From: Fibrella aquatilis
GTDB lineage: Bacteria > Bacteroidota > Bacteroidia > Cytophagales > Spirosomataceae
NCBI RefSeq assembly: GCF_017353255.1
Contig: NZ_JAFMYU010000001.1
Coordinates: 186,001 to 250,000 of the forward strand
DNA: 64,000 nt
Reading direction: 5' to 3'
The notes beneath the pieces are model-generated. The model saw only the letters and a program-made list of their open reading frames with translations. It had not been told where the DNA came from and made no database searches. A program made the position numbers and the translations under genes. Below, piece by piece: positions 1-7,153 of the stretch; the first letter of the stretch is position 1; the number at the start of each line of letters is the position of its first letter.

Positions 1-1270
1 GCTCGGCGCTATCGGGGGCATCGGGCGAGAACTGATCGCTGATGATTAGGGTCATGACAATACCGGTAACAGCACTGAGCAACAGCAGCAAATCCAGGTG
101 GGTAAGCCAGCCCAGCAAGAGCACCGCCAGCCCGGTACCCAACCGAACAATCACGCCCCGTTTAAAGCTCACATGCGATGGCCCGGCGTGTAGCGTGGTC
201 AAACTAATCACCGCCTCGGCCAGTAAATACATACCGACCGATCCCGTCAGCAGCCAGCGAAGCAGGTCAGGCGGTAACTGATCGATGCTCTTGATGGTGT
301 AAGTCAAGGCCACGCCCAATACGGTCAGGGCCACCGTCAGCGGCAGGTGAATGTAGAGCCAGACCGTGTAGCGACGCACCGTGGGTTTACCCTGCTTATC
401 GCGGTCGGCCTCAGGTTGGGCTGCGTTGGTCCGATTCTGCTTATTGGTCTGTTCGTGTTCCAGGTGTTCCAGTGCCAGTTTACGCACGGCATCATCGTCG
501 AGCCGGTCGAAGTAGGCCCACCATAGTCCAAAAATCAGTACGCCACCCAGGCAAGCCGCTGCTATGTTTTTGGCATGGAATGGACTGGCCACCAGGCCCT
601 GCACAATGCCTGTTACGGCTTGTCCCAATACCAGCAGCGTAAACAGGCCGTAGCGTTCGGGTAGGTGCCGCACGTCGGGCGGAAAATCGCGCAGCTTCCC
701 ACCTGAGGTGATTGGCGTGGCTAGTTCAATAATCAGTGCCACCGCCCACAGTATATAGCGGTAGGGGGCCGACAAGCCAATAGAAGTAATCCAGATCAAA
801 ACAGAAATAGAAAACCCGATCAGGATCACGTTGATGTAGGGACGGGCTTCGGGTACGTAATGCCAAGCCCGAATGTATTCCAGCAACAATACCCCCCGCA
901 CTAGGGCATAGGTAAGGGCATAGATCGTGGCATTTGTTTCAATAGCCGTTGGAATAGCCCCCGCCAGCACCAGTAGCCCTACTAATTGTAAACAGCCCAG
1001 TAGCCGATGCACCACGTCCTGCTCACTGTCGAAACGGGTGGCGTAGTGGGTTTGTCCGTTCCAGAGCCACCAAACGGGTACGTAGAGCAGAAAAAACTGT
1101 CCCATAGCCAGCCCGTCGAGCTGATGCAGTAGCCGGTTGGCCAGCTGCGCAATGATGGCGGTGTACACCAGGTCGTTGAGCAGTTCGGCCCAGGTGGTAC
1201 GTCGTTGGCCTTTTAATTCGCCGGAGCGAAGGCGGGGTATGTGCGAATCTTTCCTCGTCTCGTTGGCCAT
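1..1270 (-). CDS. LtrA family (low temperature requirement A) membrane protein, 3' end outside window
   Basis: The minus-strand frame from the ATG at 1268-1270 stays open for 423 codons and leaves the window without a stop. Many hydrophobic segments are visible, for example around residues 93-110, 147-165 and 207-225. The segment ERYGLFTLLVLGQAV near residues 205-219 matches the LtrA family signature, usually ERFGL...LGES. The usual Glu of LGES is Gln here. LtrA proteins are polytopic inner-membrane proteins of unclear function, first linked to cold growth in Listeria. Family members are about 370-420 residues, so little should be missing. An alternative ATG at 1280 lies in another frame that closes early. 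Confidence 0.85.
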   Translation of the reverse strand, partial: MANETRKDSHIPRLRSGELKGQRRTTWAELLNDLVYTAIIAQLANRLLHQLDGLAMGQFFLLYVPVWWLWNGQTHYATRFDSEQDVVHRLLGCLQLVGLLVLAGAIPTAIETNATIYALTYALVRGVLLLEYIRAWHYVPEARPYINVILIGFSISVLIWITSIGLSAPYRYILWAVALIIELATPITSGGKLRDFPPDVRHLPERYGLFTLLVLGQAVTGIVQGLVASPFHAKNIAAACLGGVLIFGLWWAYFDRLDDDAVRKLALEHLEHEQTNKQNRTNAAQPEADRDKQGKPTVRRYTVWLYIHLPLTVALTVLGVALTYTIKSIDQLPPDLLRWLLTGSVGMYLLAEAVISLTTLHAGPSHVSFKRGVIVRLGTGLAVLLLGWLTHLDLLLLLSAVTGIVMTLIISDQFSPDAPDSAE

Positions 1271-1324
1271 GGTGGCTCATGTAGTGATAACGTATGAACC
1301 AAAAAAACGGGGGAAGGGGTACTA

Positions 1325-1357
1325 ATCGATGCCATCACTTGGAGTAATGGCATCGAT
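1325..1357. other. 11-bp perfect stem-loop between the LtrA gene and the tRNA-Glu locus
   Basis: ATCGATGCCAT at 1325-1335 is the perfect reverse complement of 1347-1357, with an 11-nt loop. There is no U-run on either side, so it is not a clear terminator. It lies about 55 bp upstream of the LtrA start and could be an operator or leader structure. Its function is not known. Confidence 0.5.
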
Positions 1358-1365
1358 TTAAGGAA

Positions 1366-1399
1366 CAAAAAAAGCCCCCAACTGGAAAAGTTGGGGGCT
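1366..1399 (-). terminator. Rho-independent terminator behind the degenerate tRNA-Glu copy
   Basis: AGCCCCCAACT (1373-1383) pairs perfectly with AGTTGGGGGCT (1389-1399). On the minus strand the stem is followed by a run of seven U. It is the downstream member of two similar tRNA-plus-terminator units. Confidence 0.8.
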
Positions 1400-1406
1400 A
1401 CGTTAG

Positions 1407-1492
1407 TGACCGATACGGGAATCGAATCGCAGCGGCGAACCGCCGTGTTTCCGCCATGAAAGAGCGATGTCCTAACCACTTGTGCAGTTTGA
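1407..1492 (-). pseudogene. Degenerate tRNA-Glu copy with two hairpin substitutions
   Basis: The D arm, the anticodon arm (loop still CTTTCAT, anticodon TTC) and the 3' T-arm/acceptor half (TTCGATTCCCGTATCGGTC) match the intact tRNA-Glu at 1540-1611. The 5' acceptor strand is lost, and a 7-bp inverted repeat TTGTGCA/TGCACAA (1480-1486 and 1494-1500) stands there instead. The 5' strand of the T stem is displaced by an insert that folds as CGGCGG-TTCG-CCGCTG. Acceptor and T stems therefore cannot form normally. I call it a decayed tandem duplicate, probably non-functional as a tRNA. Confidence 0.7.
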
Positions 1493-1498
1493 ATGCAC

Positions 1499-1531
1499 AA
1501 AAAAAGGCCCTCAGTCGAAAAACTGAGGGCC
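1499..1531 (-). terminator. Rho-independent terminator of tRNA-Glu
   Basis: GGCCCTCAGT (1506-1515) pairs with ACTGAGGGCC (1522-1531), and a U-run follows on the minus strand (A-run at 1499-1505). It starts 9 nt after the tRNA 3' end. Confidence 0.85.
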
Positions 1532-1539
1532 ATGTTAGG

Positions 1540-1611
1540 TGACCGATACGGGAATCGAACCCGTGTTACCGCCGTGAAAGGGCGATGTCCTAACCGCTAG
1601 ACGAATCGGCC
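1540..1611 (-). tRNA. tRNA-Glu (anticodon TTC)
   Basis: The 72-nt minus-strand cloverleaf runs from GGCCGAT at 1611 to the discriminator A at 1540. The acceptor GGCCGAT/ATCGGTC pairs in all seven positions with one G-U. The anticodon loop is CTTTCAC, so the anticodon is UUC. The T loop TTCGATT is closed by GGG/CCC and the D arm contains AGCGGTTAGGA. CCA is not encoded. A promoter lies at 1673-1702 and a terminator at 1499-1531, so it forms its own transcription unit. Confidence 0.95.
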
Positions 1612-1672
1612 GTCTTGTAAAAGACCTGACGGGTTGTTGATGACTTAACTACCGCGTCAGCGAATCGTGATG

Positions 1673-1702
1673 CAAAAGTACGGTTAAGCCTGTAAAATGC
1701 AA
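1673..1702 (-). promoter_or_regulatory. Bacteroidota-type promoter of tRNA-Glu
   Basis: On the minus strand TTG (1700-1702) is followed after 19 nt by TACTTTTG (1673-1680), matching the -33 TTG / -7 TAnnTTTG consensus. The predicted start leaves a leader of about 55 nt before the tRNA. Confidence 0.6.
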
Positions 1703-1753
1703 TACATACCCCCAAAAAAATCTCTGAGAAAGCAGTTCAGCCCCTTTTACTGC

Positions 1754-1761
1754 TATTTTTG
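1754..1761 (+). promoter_or_regulatory. -7 box TATTTTTG upstream of the M14 peptidase gene
   Basis: TATTTTTG fits TAnnTTTG and lies 50 nt before the ATG at 1812. The -33 element is weak, so this is a candidate only. Confidence 0.4.
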
Positions 1762-1811
1762 ACGCACAGCAATTTGCTCAACATCAACTTGTTTTACTCC
1801 CGTTTGTCGGC

Positions 1812-4427
1812 ATGAAAAAATTTCTAGGCGCCTGCCTGTTTGCCTCATTATTTGTACTGCTCGCCTCATCCGTTTTTGCCCAAATCACCATTTCCAGTCC
1901 CGCCCAGTTTCTGGGTTATGCCCTCGGCGAACGCTTCACCCCTCACCACCGCGTGCTCGACTATGCCCGTCAGGTGGCGCAGCAGGCTCCTACCCGCATT
2001 CGGTTCATCAACTACGGCACCACCTACGAAGGTCGCCCGCTGGCGGTGGTGGTCATTGCCAGCGAAGCCAACCTGGCCCGCCTGGATGAAATCAGGACCG
2101 ATAACCTGCGCCGCATCGGTATGCTGGAAGGCAAGCCCTCCGGCAAGGCCATGCCCGCCATTCAGTGGCTGAGCTACAACGTTCACGGCAACGAAGCCGT
2201 TAGCTCAGAGGCATTTATGGAGGTGCTTCACGGGCTGCTGGTACCCACGCAGGCCAGAACGCCCTTTCCGGTTTCGGCTAAAATTATGGAAACGAGCGTG
2301 GTCATCCTCGACCCTGGCCTGAATCCCGATGGCCACGACCGCTACGTGAACTGGTACAACCAGATGCACGGCCGCGTGGGCGACCCCAACCTGTTTGCCC
2401 GTGAACACAACGAACCCTGGCCCGGCGGTCGCTACACCCACTACTACTTCGACCCCAACCGCGACTGGGCCTGGCAAACGCAGGAAACAACCCAGCAGCG
2501 CATGGCGCTTTATCAGCAGTGGATGCCCCATCTGCACGGCGATTTTCACGAAATGGGCCTGGAGAGTCCGTATTATTTTGCGCCTTCGGCCAAGCCCTAC
2601 CACGAAGACATCACGCCCTTTCAACGGAATTTTCAGGGCATCATCGGCCAGTATTGCAGCCGGTATTTCGACAAAAACAACTGGCTCTACTACACCCGCG
2701 AACGCTTCGACCTGCTTTACCCAAGCTACGGCGACACCTATCCCACCTACAACGGGGCCATTGGCATGACCTACGAACAGGGCGGCAGTGGCCGGGCGGG
2801 GGTGGCCGCCCGCAAAGCCGACGGCGACACGCTCACGCTCCGGCAGCGCATCGACCACCACGTGGCCTCGTCATTCGCCACGCTTGAATCGGTAGCCGAC
2901 CGGTCGGCGGAGGTGGTGACCGAATTTGGTAATTTCTTCGACCGGGCGCAGCGCACGCCGGTGGGTGCTTACAAGACGTATGTGGTGAAAAGCGGTGGCG
3001 ACGAAGGCAAGCTGAACGCCCTGCGCCAACTCCTCGACCGCAACAACATTCGCTACGGCATGGCTGGTAAGGCCGTTACCGTGGGCGGCAATACAACCGC
3101 ACGGGGCAAGGGTTCGGCAGCCGATGGGGTATACAATTACTTCATCCAGCAGCCGGTAAAAAACGTGTCTGTAGCGCCGGAAGATCTGGTAATCAGCGCC
3201 TTTCAACCAAAATCGACGTTGGTGAAGATCCTGTTTGAGCCTACTACGGCCCTGGAAGATTCGATTACCTACGACATCACAGCCTGGTCGTTACCCTACG
3301 CGTATGGCCTGCAAACCTACGGCCTCACCACCCGCCTCGATCCGGTTGCCATGCCGGCTGGCAGCACCACCACACCTATTCTGAGCGCAGACCGTCCCTA
3401 TGCTTACCTGGCCCGCTGGCAGTCAATGCCGTCGGTGCAGTTGCTGGCGCAACTGCTGGCCAACAAGCTGAAAGTGAGGGCCGCCGAGAAGCCATTCGAT
3501 ACCAACGGGCAAACCTACGGAGCGGGCACGTTGCTGATCACGCGGGCGGGCAACGAACGCCTCGGCAACCGGTTCGATGAGATTGTGCAGCAGGAAGCGG
3601 CCAAACTCAACGTGAAGCTGACACCTATCAAATCGGGCTTTGTAACGAAAGGCTCCGACTTTGGCTCCGACTTTGTACTGGCGCTCAAAGCTCCCCGCGT
3701 GGGCGTAGTGTCGGGCGAGGGGCTGACGGCCACGGCCGTGGGTGAGGTGTGGCACTATTTCGACCAGGAACTGAAATACCCCGTCAGCCTGATCAACGGC
3801 TCGGACCTGGCCAACGTAGACTGGCGGCAACTCGACGTGCTGGTGATGCCAACGGGTTTCGGCTACAGCCGAATTTTGAACGAACGCGTGCTCACGGCTC
3901 TCCGCGAATGGATTCGGGGTGGCGGCAAGCTCATTGCCATGGAACGGGCCATTGGCTCACTGGTGGGCAAAGAAGGCTTCGACATCAAGGAAAAAGACGA
4001 CAAGAAAGACGAGGTGCGGAAGGGCAACAAAGAAAAAGCCCCGACCGATTCGCTGAAGATCTATGCTAACCGCGAACGCGAAGCCGTTTCCGACGACACG
4101 CCCGGCAGCATCTACCGCCTCCACCTCGACGATACCCACCCGCTGGGATTTGGCTTGACCACCAACTATTATTCGCTCGTGCAGGAGGCTCACAGTTATG
4201 AGATCCTGAAAGACGGCTGGAACGTGGGCTACCTGAAAGACAGCGACTTAGTGGCAGGCTTTGCCGGTAAAAATGCCAAAGAGAAGCTGAAACAGACCCT
4301 GGCCGTGGGCGTTCAGGACCTGGGCAGAGGGCAGGTAATCTACCTCGCCGACAACCCCCTCTTCCGGGGTTTCTGGTACAACGGCAAGCTCCTCTTCGGC
4401 AATGCAGTGTTTATGAGTGGAAACTAA
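1812..4427 (+). CDS. Secreted M14 family zinc carboxypeptidase
   Basis: 871 residues. Residues 1-24 form a signal peptide ending SSVFAQ, which supports this start. Residues 25-350 look like the M14 catalytic domain: YNVHGNE near residues 120-126 gives the HxxE zinc pair and HLHGDFHEMG near 242 gives the second His region. Family knowledge: M14 enzymes remove C-terminal residues from peptides with a single zinc ion. The C-terminal half (about 630-870) has alternating strands and glycines, for example VLVMPTGFGYS, and may be a glutaminase-like Rossmann domain as in related Bacteroidota proteins (inference). A lysine-rich stretch lies near residues 725-745. It is a single gene, and a palindromic repeat follows it. 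Confidence 0.85.
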   Translation: MKKFLGACLFASLFVLLASSVFAQITISSPAQFLGYALGERFTPHHRVLDYARQVAQQAPTRIRFINYGTTYEGRPLAVVVIASEANLARLDEIRTDNLRRIGMLEGKPSGKAMPAIQWLSYNVHGNEAVSSEAFMEVLHGLLVPTQARTPFPVSAKIMETSVVILDPGLNPDGHDRYVNWYNQMHGRVGDPNLFAREHNEPWPGGRYTHYYFDPNRDWAWQTQETTQQRMALYQQWMPHLHGDFHEMGLESPYYFAPSAKPYHEDITPFQRNFQGIIGQYCSRYFDKNNWLYYTRERFDLLYPSYGDTYPTYNGAIGMTYEQGGSGRAGVAARKADGDTLTLRQRIDHHVASSFATLESVADRSAEVVTEFGNFFDRAQRTPVGAYKTYVVKSGGDEGKLNALRQLLDRNNIRYGMAGKAVTVGGNTTARGKGSAADGVYNYFIQQPVKNVSVAPEDLVISAFQPKSTLVKILFEPTTALEDSITYDITAWSLPYAYGLQTYGLTTRLDPVAMPAGSTTTPILSADRPYAYLARWQSMPSVQLLAQLLANKLKVRAAEKPFDTNGQTYGAGTLLITRAGNERLGNRFDEIVQQEAAKLNVKLTPIKSGFVTKGSDFGSDFVLALKAPRVGVVSGEGLTATAVGEVWHYFDQELKYPVSLINGSDLANVDWRQLDVLVMPTGFGYSRILNERVLTALREWIRGGGKLIAMERAIGSLVGKEGFDIKEKDDKKDEVRKGNKEKAPTDSLKIYANREREAVSDDTPGSIYRLHLDDTHPLGFGLTTNYYSLVQEAHSYEILKDGWNVGYLKDSDLVAGFAGKNAKEKLKQTLAVGVQDLGRGQVIYLADNPLFRGFWYNGKLLFGNAVFMSGN

Positions 4428-4438
4428 AACGGAGTGGT

Positions 4439-4546
4439 AAGTGGTAAGTGATAAGTGGTGAGTATGCTTCCGCCAGCGTACTTGCTCCTGCGGAAGCATA
4501 CTCAACACTTACCCGCACCGGCGGACCGGCTCAGCACTTACCACTT
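4439..4546. repeat. Long inverted repeat, arm family GTAAGTGGT, apex GCTTCCGC
   Basis: The inner 15-bp perfect stem is 4459-4473 / 4490-4504. The outer 12-bp stem is AAGTGGTAAGTG (4439-4450) with its reverse complement at 4535-4546. The right arm carries an extra block at 4511-4530 with the GGTCCGCCG module (minus strand) that also occurs at 32233, 46168 and 52038. It lies between the M14 and GMC genes. Confidence 0.85.
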
Positions 4547-4636
4547 AGTTTAATAGTGATATTCCTCCCCCTGATGCCTTTCCTATGTTAGTTGCCCCAT
4601 TGCTTTCCAGTTGAGGTACATCAAAACGAACGGTTT

Positions 4637-6388
4637 ATGAATCCATTTCAGATTAAAGAAGCCCCTGTGGTCTACGACGTGGCCATTGTCGGTTCTGGTG
4701 CGGGCGGGGGTATGGCCGCCTATATGCTGGCCAAAGCCGGTGCCAAAGTGGTGTTGCTGGAGGCGGGAGGTTATTTTGACCCCGCCGACCCGAAATATAT
4801 CACGCAGCTGAAATGGCCGTACGAATCGCCCCGGCGTGGAGCCAATACCACCCGCCCGTTTGGTGATTTTGATGCGGCCTGGGGTGGCTGGCAGATCGAT
4901 GGCGAACCGTATACGGCCAAGACCGGCACGGAATTTCACTGGTTCCGGTCCAGGATGCTGGGCGGACGAACCAACCACTGGGGACGTATTTCGCTCCGGT
5001 TTGGCCCCGACGATTTCCGGCGTGGGTCGCTCACTGGCGTGGGCGACGACTGGCCCATCACCTACGACGACGTGGCTCCTTACTATGATCGAGTTGATAA
5101 ATTGATCGGCGTGTTTGGGTCGAAAGAAGGATTACGAAACGAACCGGATGGCCAGTTTCTGCCCCCGCCAAAACCACGGCTGCATGAGCTGATGATTCAG
5201 AAAGCGGCAAAGGGCATTGGTATTCCGGTGATCCCATCGCGGCTAGCGATCCTAACAAAAGCGATCAACAATGAACGTGGGCAGTGTTTTTATTGCAATC
5301 AGTGTGGTCGGGGTTGTCAAGCCTACGCCGACTTCTCGGCCTCGTCGGTATTGTGTATTCCGGCCATTAAAACGGGTAACGTGACCCTCATCAACGGGGC
5401 CATGTGCCGCGAAGTGACCACCGACTCTAAAACAGGCCTGGCCACGGGCGTGAGCTTTGTGCATACCGGCACCATGCAGGAGCATTCCGTACGGGCCAAG
5501 ACCGTGATGCTGGGCGCAAGCGCCTGCGAGTCGGCTCGGATTCTGCTCAACTCGAAGTCGGCGCTGCACCCCAACGGACTGGCCAACAGTAGCGGCGTGG
5601 TGGGAAAATACCTCAACGACTCCACGGGGGCCTCACGCGGCGCCTTTGTGCCTGCACTCATGGACCGCGACCGCTATAACGAAGACGGCGTGGGTGGTAT
5701 GCACGTGTTTACGCCCTGGTGGCTCGATAACAAAAAACTCGATTTCCCCCGTGGCTACCACATTGAATATGGCGGCGGTATGGGCATGCCGGGCTTTGGC
5801 TTTGGCTTCGGCACCGAAAACATGAACGGGAAATATCCCACCGCCAACGGGACCATGAAACCGGCCGGTGGCTACGGGTCGGGCCTGAAAGAAGACGTAC
5901 GCCGGTTCTACGGGGCCTATGTACACATGGCCGGACGTGGGGAGCCGGTGCCGCTGGAAAGCAACTACTGCGAAATTGACCCCGACAAGGTGGATAAATA
6001 CGGCATTCCGACCCTGCGATTCAACTACAAATGGTCGGACTATGAGGTGAAGCAGGCCAAGCACATGCAGGATACATTCGAGGAGATCTTCCACGCGATG
6101 GGTGCCATTCCGATGGGTAATAAACCCGGTCCCGATACCAACCACGGCTATGGACTGGAGGCACCCGGTAAGATCATCCACGAAGTAGGTACGGTACGGA
6201 TGGGTAAAGACCCCAACAATTCCGCCCTGAACGCCTACCAGCAGGCCCACGACTGCAAAAACCTGTTTGTCGTTGACGCCGCCCCCTTCGTCTCGCAGGG
6301 TGATAAGAACGTAACGTTGACCATCCTGGCCAATTCCATGCGCACGTCGGAGTTTGTGATTGATCAGGTAAAGAAGAAGAATATATGA
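4637..6388 (+). CDS. GMC family oxidoreductase, catalytic subunit of an FAD dehydrogenase
   Basis: 583 residues from ATG 4637. A longer frame from 4592 would add a 15-residue tail of no known kind. The FAD motif GSGAGGG is at residues 19-25 and the GMC C-terminal region (RMGKDPNNS, then NVTLTILANSMRTSE) lies near the end. A cysteine cluster CFYCNQCGRGC near residues 216-226 resembles the iron-sulfur site of FAD-dependent glucose/fructose dehydrogenases. It overlaps the next gene by 4 bp (ATGA), and that gene encodes the small subunit. The likely role is oxidation of a sugar or alcohol in the periplasm with electrons passed to the respiratory chain; the substrate is unknown. Confidence 0.85.
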   Translation: MNPFQIKEAPVVYDVAIVGSGAGGGMAAYMLAKAGAKVVLLEAGGYFDPADPKYITQLKWPYESPRRGANTTRPFGDFDAAWGGWQIDGEPYTAKTGTEFHWFRSRMLGGRTNHWGRISLRFGPDDFRRGSLTGVGDDWPITYDDVAPYYDRVDKLIGVFGSKEGLRNEPDGQFLPPPKPRLHELMIQKAAKGIGIPVIPSRLAILTKAINNERGQCFYCNQCGRGCQAYADFSASSVLCIPAIKTGNVTLINGAMCREVTTDSKTGLATGVSFVHTGTMQEHSVRAKTVMLGASACESARILLNSKSALHPNGLANSSGVVGKYLNDSTGASRGAFVPALMDRDRYNEDGVGGMHVFTPWWLDNKKLDFPRGYHIEYGGGMGMPGFGFGFGTENMNGKYPTANGTMKPAGGYGSGLKEDVRRFYGAYVHMAGRGEPVPLESNYCEIDPDKVDKYGIPTLRFNYKWSDYEVKQAKHMQDTFEEIFHAMGAIPMGNKPGPDTNHGYGLEAPGKIIHEVGTVRMGKDPNNSALNAYQQAHDCKNLFVVDAAPFVSQGDKNVTLTILANSMRTSEFVIDQVKKKNI

Positions 6389-7008
6389 AACGCAGAGACA
6401 CACTAAAAGCCCTTGGATTTTCGGGTATCACTTTCGGGTTGGCTGTCGGACCCGCCGAGGCAGGCGTACCATTACCCCCCGATAAAAAGGTGCCCCTGAA
6501 AGTGCCGGGTGGGCGGCAGCCGTTCGAGGCGGAGCGCGATGCCAAGCTCCACGCCGACAAATTTTTTACGCCCCAGGAGTTGAAAACCGTCACTATCCTG
6601 TCGGACATTATTATTCCGGCTGATGCCAAGTCGGGGAGTGCCACGCAGGCGGGCGTACCGGCGTTCATCGAGTTTATGATGAAAGATATTCCTGCCAATC
6701 AGACACCTATGCGCGGCGGTTTGGCCTGGCTCGATAACACCTGCCGCAAGCGCTACGGCAAGCCCTTCGCCGACTGTACTCGTGCGCAGCAGATCGAGAT
6801 GGTGGACCAGATTGCGTATCCGCAGAAAGCGAAAAAGGACATGTCACAGGGGGTAGCGTTTTTCAATATGATGCGCAACTTCGTGGTCTGCGGTTTTTAC
6901 ACCAGCAAAATCGGCATCGAAGACCTGGGCTATAAGGGTAACACCCCCAACCAATGGGAAGGCGTGCCCGAACCCGTGCTGAAAAAGTTTGGGTTGAGTT
7001 ATTCGTAG
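6385..7008 (+). CDS. Gluconate 2-dehydrogenase subunit 3 family protein
   Basis: 207 residues. The start MKRRDTLKALGFSG is a twin-arginine-type signal, which suggests export folded together with the GMC partner encoded just upstream (4-bp overlap). The region ELKTVTILSDIIIPAD, near residues 52-67, is the family signature. The stop codon TAG (7006-7008) overlaps the first bases of a 57-bp perfect inverted repeat, which probably ends the two-gene operon. Family knowledge: the small subunit aids maturation or export of the flavoprotein. Confidence 0.85.
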   Translation: MKRRDTLKALGFSGITFGLAVGPAEAGVPLPPDKKVPLKVPGGRQPFEAERDAKLHADKFFTPQELKTVTILSDIIIPADAKSGSATQAGVPAFIEFMMKDIPANQTPMRGGLAWLDNTCRKRYGKPFADCTRAQQIEMVDQIAYPQKAKKDMSQGVAFFNMMRNFVVCGFYTSKIGIEDLGYKGNTPNQWEGVPEPVLKKFGLSYS

Positions 7009-7136
7009 GAAGAGGGAGTAAAGGGAAGAGGGGGACTAAAGGGAGGAAGGGGATTGCTTACGCCAGCGTAGTTGCTTTCGCGTAAGCAATCCCCTTCCTC
7101 CCTTTAGTCCCCCTCTTCCCTTTACTCCCTCTTCCT
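7007..7136. repeat. 57-bp perfect inverted repeat, purine-rich arm, apex GCTTACGC
   Basis: Left arm 7007-7063 and right arm 7080-7136 are exact reverse complements with a 16-nt loop. The left arm is built of words such as GGGAGTAAAGGGAAG. The apex GCTTACGC/GCGTAAGC and the loop start CAGCGTA match other repeats in the window. It overlaps the upstream stop codon, and the promoter box of the next gene follows 3 bp later. Confidence 0.95.
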
Positions 7137-7138
7137 TC

Positions 7139-7146
7139 TATCTTTG
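7139..7146 (+). promoter_or_regulatory. -7 box TATCTTTG directly before the YfhO-like gene
   Basis: TATCTTTG ends 7 nt before the ATG at 7154, so the transcript would be leaderless or nearly so. The -33 region would lie inside the right arm of the inverted repeat. Confidence 0.5.
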
Positions 7147-7153
7147 CCCCCGT

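Noticed and set aside
2205-2861. 218-codon antisense frame within the M14 peptidase gene
   Set aside because: Valine- and glycine-rich shadow typical of the complement of a GC-rich gene; the sense strand is a clear peptidase.
4439-4546. CRISPR array suggested by repeated short words in the palindromes
   Set aside because: The words are 6-12 bp without spacers of constant length, the structure is a single inverted repeat, and no cas genes are present.
7007-7136. Ordinary Rho-independent terminator
   Set aside because: The stem is 57 bp, purine-rich on one strand and has no following U-run; termination may be a by-product, but the structure is far outside the usual class.
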